The notes under the pieces: model-generated
Database searches by the model: none
What the model saw: only the letters and a program-made list of their open reading frames with translations
Told to the model about the DNA's origin: nothing
Origin: Clostridiaceae bacterium
GTDB lineage: Bacteria > Bacillota > Clostridia > Saccharofermentanales > UBA5734
Direction of reading: 5' to 3'
Length of the DNA: 5,741 nucleotides
Assembly: GCA_012522285.1 (NCBI GenBank)
Contig: JAAYKS010000351.1
Span: forward strand, 1 to 5,741
Part shown: piece after piece, positions 5,737 to 5,741 of the stretch
Position numbering within the stretch: position 1 is the first letter of the stretch
Layout of the letters: every line of letters begins with the position of its first letter
Position numbers and translations under genes: made by a program

Positions 5737-5741
5737 TTCAC

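Noticed and set aside
1..5741. CRISPR array, tRNA/rRNA genes, insertion sequences or phage genes
   Set aside because: Reading both strands I found no regularly spaced repeats, cloverleaf, transposase motif or terminal inverted repeats; coding sequence fills nearly all of the window.

Overview
The window is a compact bacterial chromosomal segment, fairly GC-rich by eye, in which every gene I can support lies on the minus strand. Nothing in it points to phage, plasmid, insertion sequence, CRISPR or RNA genes. Strong GGAGG-type ribosome binding sites, a PAS-GGDEF-HD-GYP tandem protein, a BltD/PaiA-like acetyltransferase and an OFA-family transporter together suggest a GC-rich member of the Bacillota (Clostridia-like). 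This is an inference from gene content and is not proven.

Read in the direction of transcription (right to left), the first unit is a tight four-gene cluster. It begins with a 741-residue soluble sensor protein carrying three PAS domains, a GGDEF domain and an HD-GYP domain (5736-3511). An 11-nt overlap leads into a GNAT acetyltransferase (3521-3027). An ATGA overlap then leads into a 50-codon membrane ORF that looks like the first transmembrane segment of an aquaporin and then stops (3030-2878). After 7 nt comes an AlkA-type DNA-3-methyladenine glycosylase with a GTG start (2870-2229). The overlaps imply co-transcription and translational coupling of c-di-GMP turnover, small-molecule (perhaps polyamine) acetylation and alkylation repair.

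A 169-nt gap follows, with a weak promoter candidate and a perfect 6+5+6 dyad. It precedes a 12-helix MFS transporter of the oxalate/formate antiporter (OFA) family (2059-803). A 109-nt gap containing overlapping inverted repeats, probably a terminator, separates this from an SGNH/GDSL hydrolase (693 to beyond position 1). That gene is cut by the window edge, but its catalytic Ser, Asn, Asp and His are all inside.

The most unusual item is the truncated aquaporin-like ORF. It keeps a textbook ribosome binding site and stop/start coupling on its upstream side although it lacks about four fifths of the family fold. The other genes are intact members of known families.
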